Source: Lycocorax pyrrhopterus obiensis | Lineage: Eukaryota; Chordata; Aves; Passeriformes; Paradisaeidae | NCBI GenBank assembly: GCA_014706295.1 | Contig: JACSVZ010000006.1 | Location: forward strand, 24,796,629 to 24,860,628 | Length of the DNA: 64,000 bases | Direction: 5' to 3' | Part shown: one piece after another, positions 62,404 through 64,000 of the stretch | Layout: every line of letters starts with the position of its first letter | Position numbering within the stretch: position 1 is the stretch's first letter | Notes under the pieces: generated by a model | The model's input: only the letters and a program-made list of their open reading frames with translations | What the model was told of the DNA's origin: nothing | Database searches by the model: none | Position numbers and translations under genes: made by a program

Positions 62404-64000
62404 GAGGGTTATTTTCGGCAATATTGGTTCCTTTCATGCAAAAGCTTTGATTTTGTCTTAGGTTTTTCTTTAAACCAAATTAACTTTTACCAAATGTCAC
62501 TGCTAAGAAGACAATGTTTGCCCAATCTGAAATGATTTGCTTTACTTCTGAAACATTAAAATGTTCTTTGAAATGCTCAATCAAACAGTTCTAATAGGAA
62601 TTTTTAAACTGTTAATTCTGCAGAAAATGTTCATGTTACTTTTGAAATACTCTTCAGTAATGAGTTCTGAGAACTGGCCTTCTGTGTGTGCTTGTTGAAC
62701 TGAAAAAAAAAATGTTCTAATATAATATTTCGTTTTAGTCAAATAACATCCTTGGCAAGTAACTGTGAAACCATAAAAATCACAAGATCTTTTTTTTTCA
62801 CTGAAAACTGGTTAATTAGCTTATGAAGCAGATTAAATTACCTTTAATTTCAATTTAAGCCCTTCTAATAACCTACAAAATAACTGTAAATTCTCTTAAA
62901 GAAGAAAACATGCTGCCATTTAGTAAATGAAAAGTTGAGGAGGTATTTTAACAGAATTTACTGCAACCACACTGTCTTCTAGTTTCATGACCTGCTATTC
63001 TTCCAAATACTATGGCTAGTAGTGTTTTAGAAGCCCAAATTTTTATAACTAACTAACTCTTCTGTTGCTGAAAGAAATTTATTACATCTGTTGGTTTACA
63101 TTGCAGTAAGACTCTCATTTTCAAACCCCAGTTTTACTCATTTTTGCTTGGGGGACAAAAAATAGAGAAATCATTTAGCACAGAGTATGATACATAAAGC
63201 TGTGAGATTGCTGTGGGCAAGTTGATCATTTACTTTGAAATTCAGTTTGACTAACTTTTCCATGCACAATATGCAAAGTTATTTTCAGATTCAGCAAATA
63301 TTTCCAGCATAAGAAAATATTGGTGCAAAATAAACACATGGAAAGTTATCAACACAAACATTGAAAATATGTTTGCAAATACAAGTCAATTTCTGCCTTA
63401 TGCTTGTAGAAAATTCACTCTGCTTCAAAAATATAAACACTTCAAAGGAAGAAATTTTAAACAGAATATTAGTATATACCAGTTTATACAGTTTATTCTT
63501 CAGTCTTCTCTGTTCACAGTTTGACTAACTAATAGCTAAATCTGAACTAAGCATATTTGTAATGCTGGTATCTTATGCTTATAGTGTGATTCATGTAGAC
63601 ATTTTGCGTATGCCAGTATTATCTACATGATGTTAAGCAACATTTTTCCTTTCACATATTCTGGCTCAGGGAAAGCACTTGTTTAGCAGGGTCAAAAAGC
63701 ACTGCAGGCAGGATGCCAGCTCAGAATGAATCATGTTTATAATTTGGAGAAATCAGTTCAGTTTCCAATTAAAAAAAAAAAAAAAGTGTTATGCTAATGT
63801 TCTTAAAGACTCTAGCTTTAATTTAATATATATCTCTTGGGCTCAAAACACAGCAAATGAAATAAATCTATCCTCTCCACTTCCCAAATCCCTATCATCA
63901 GTTCTTAATAATCATCTGCAAAATGATGGTCAAAATATTTCATATATTGCTGATATGACTTGGGAAAAAACTAATAAACAAAGGAGTGCTTTGATCAAAG
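62404..64000. other. Unique AT-rich noncoding DNA
   Basis: No gene or mobile element was seen. A 15-base A run lies at 63771-63785. Confidence 0.5.

Noticed and set aside
1..64000. CRISPR arrays, prokaryotic operons, phage or plasmid features
   Set aside because: No regularly spaced repeats and no dense coding; all recognisable content is avian nuclear DNA.

Overview
The window looks like nuclear DNA of a bird. It is AT-rich and vertebrate-like, with no operon structure, tRNA, rRNA or CpG-island promoter that I can see. Its recognisable interspersed repeats are avian. They include several CR1 LINE fragments, two with the bird-type 3' tail of repeated ATTCTATG-like octamers. There is also an ERVL-type LTR of a kind widespread in birds, a second complete solo LTR, and a short SINE whose head resembles tRNA-Ile and whose tail is CR1. 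That SINE architecture is the one described from zebra finch (TguSINE1), so a passerine or related lineage is favoured, but this rests on one degraded copy.

Layout: 1-1.88 kb unique DNA; 1.88-2.84 kb sense CR1; 2.84-17.37 kb unique DNA with an RFX-like X-box, a canonical G-quadruplex motif and small microsatellites; 17.37-17.61 kb antisense, internally deleted CR1; 18.6-19.19 kb ERVL-like LTR; 19.4-19.9 kb possible very old CR1; 23.94-24.39 kb antisense CR1; 28.01-28.11 kb SINE remnant; 28.47-28.63 kb G/T-rich low-complexity tract; 33.4-33.9 kb ancient CR1; 34.57-34.77 kb an unidentified protein-like segment on the minus strand that could be one exon; 36.48-36.91 kb complete solo LTR with inverted termini and a 4-bp target duplication; 40.08-40.35 kb CR1 reverse-transcriptase fragment; 47.59-48.29 kb CR1 with its 5' part inverted relative to its 3' part; 50.74-50.86 kb CR1 3' tail; 52.30-52.36 kb second ERVL LTR end; 52.36-64 kb unique DNA with only simple repeats.

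I found no complete protein-coding gene. The window is best read as a gene-poor intergenic region or the inside of a large intron. The only coding-like segment I cannot attribute to a repeat is the 34.6-kb candidate exon. If it is real, a gene is transcribed right to left across part of the window. All family assignments come from reading the sequence against remembered repeat families, with no database search, and most repeat boundaries are approximate to about 10-30 bases.
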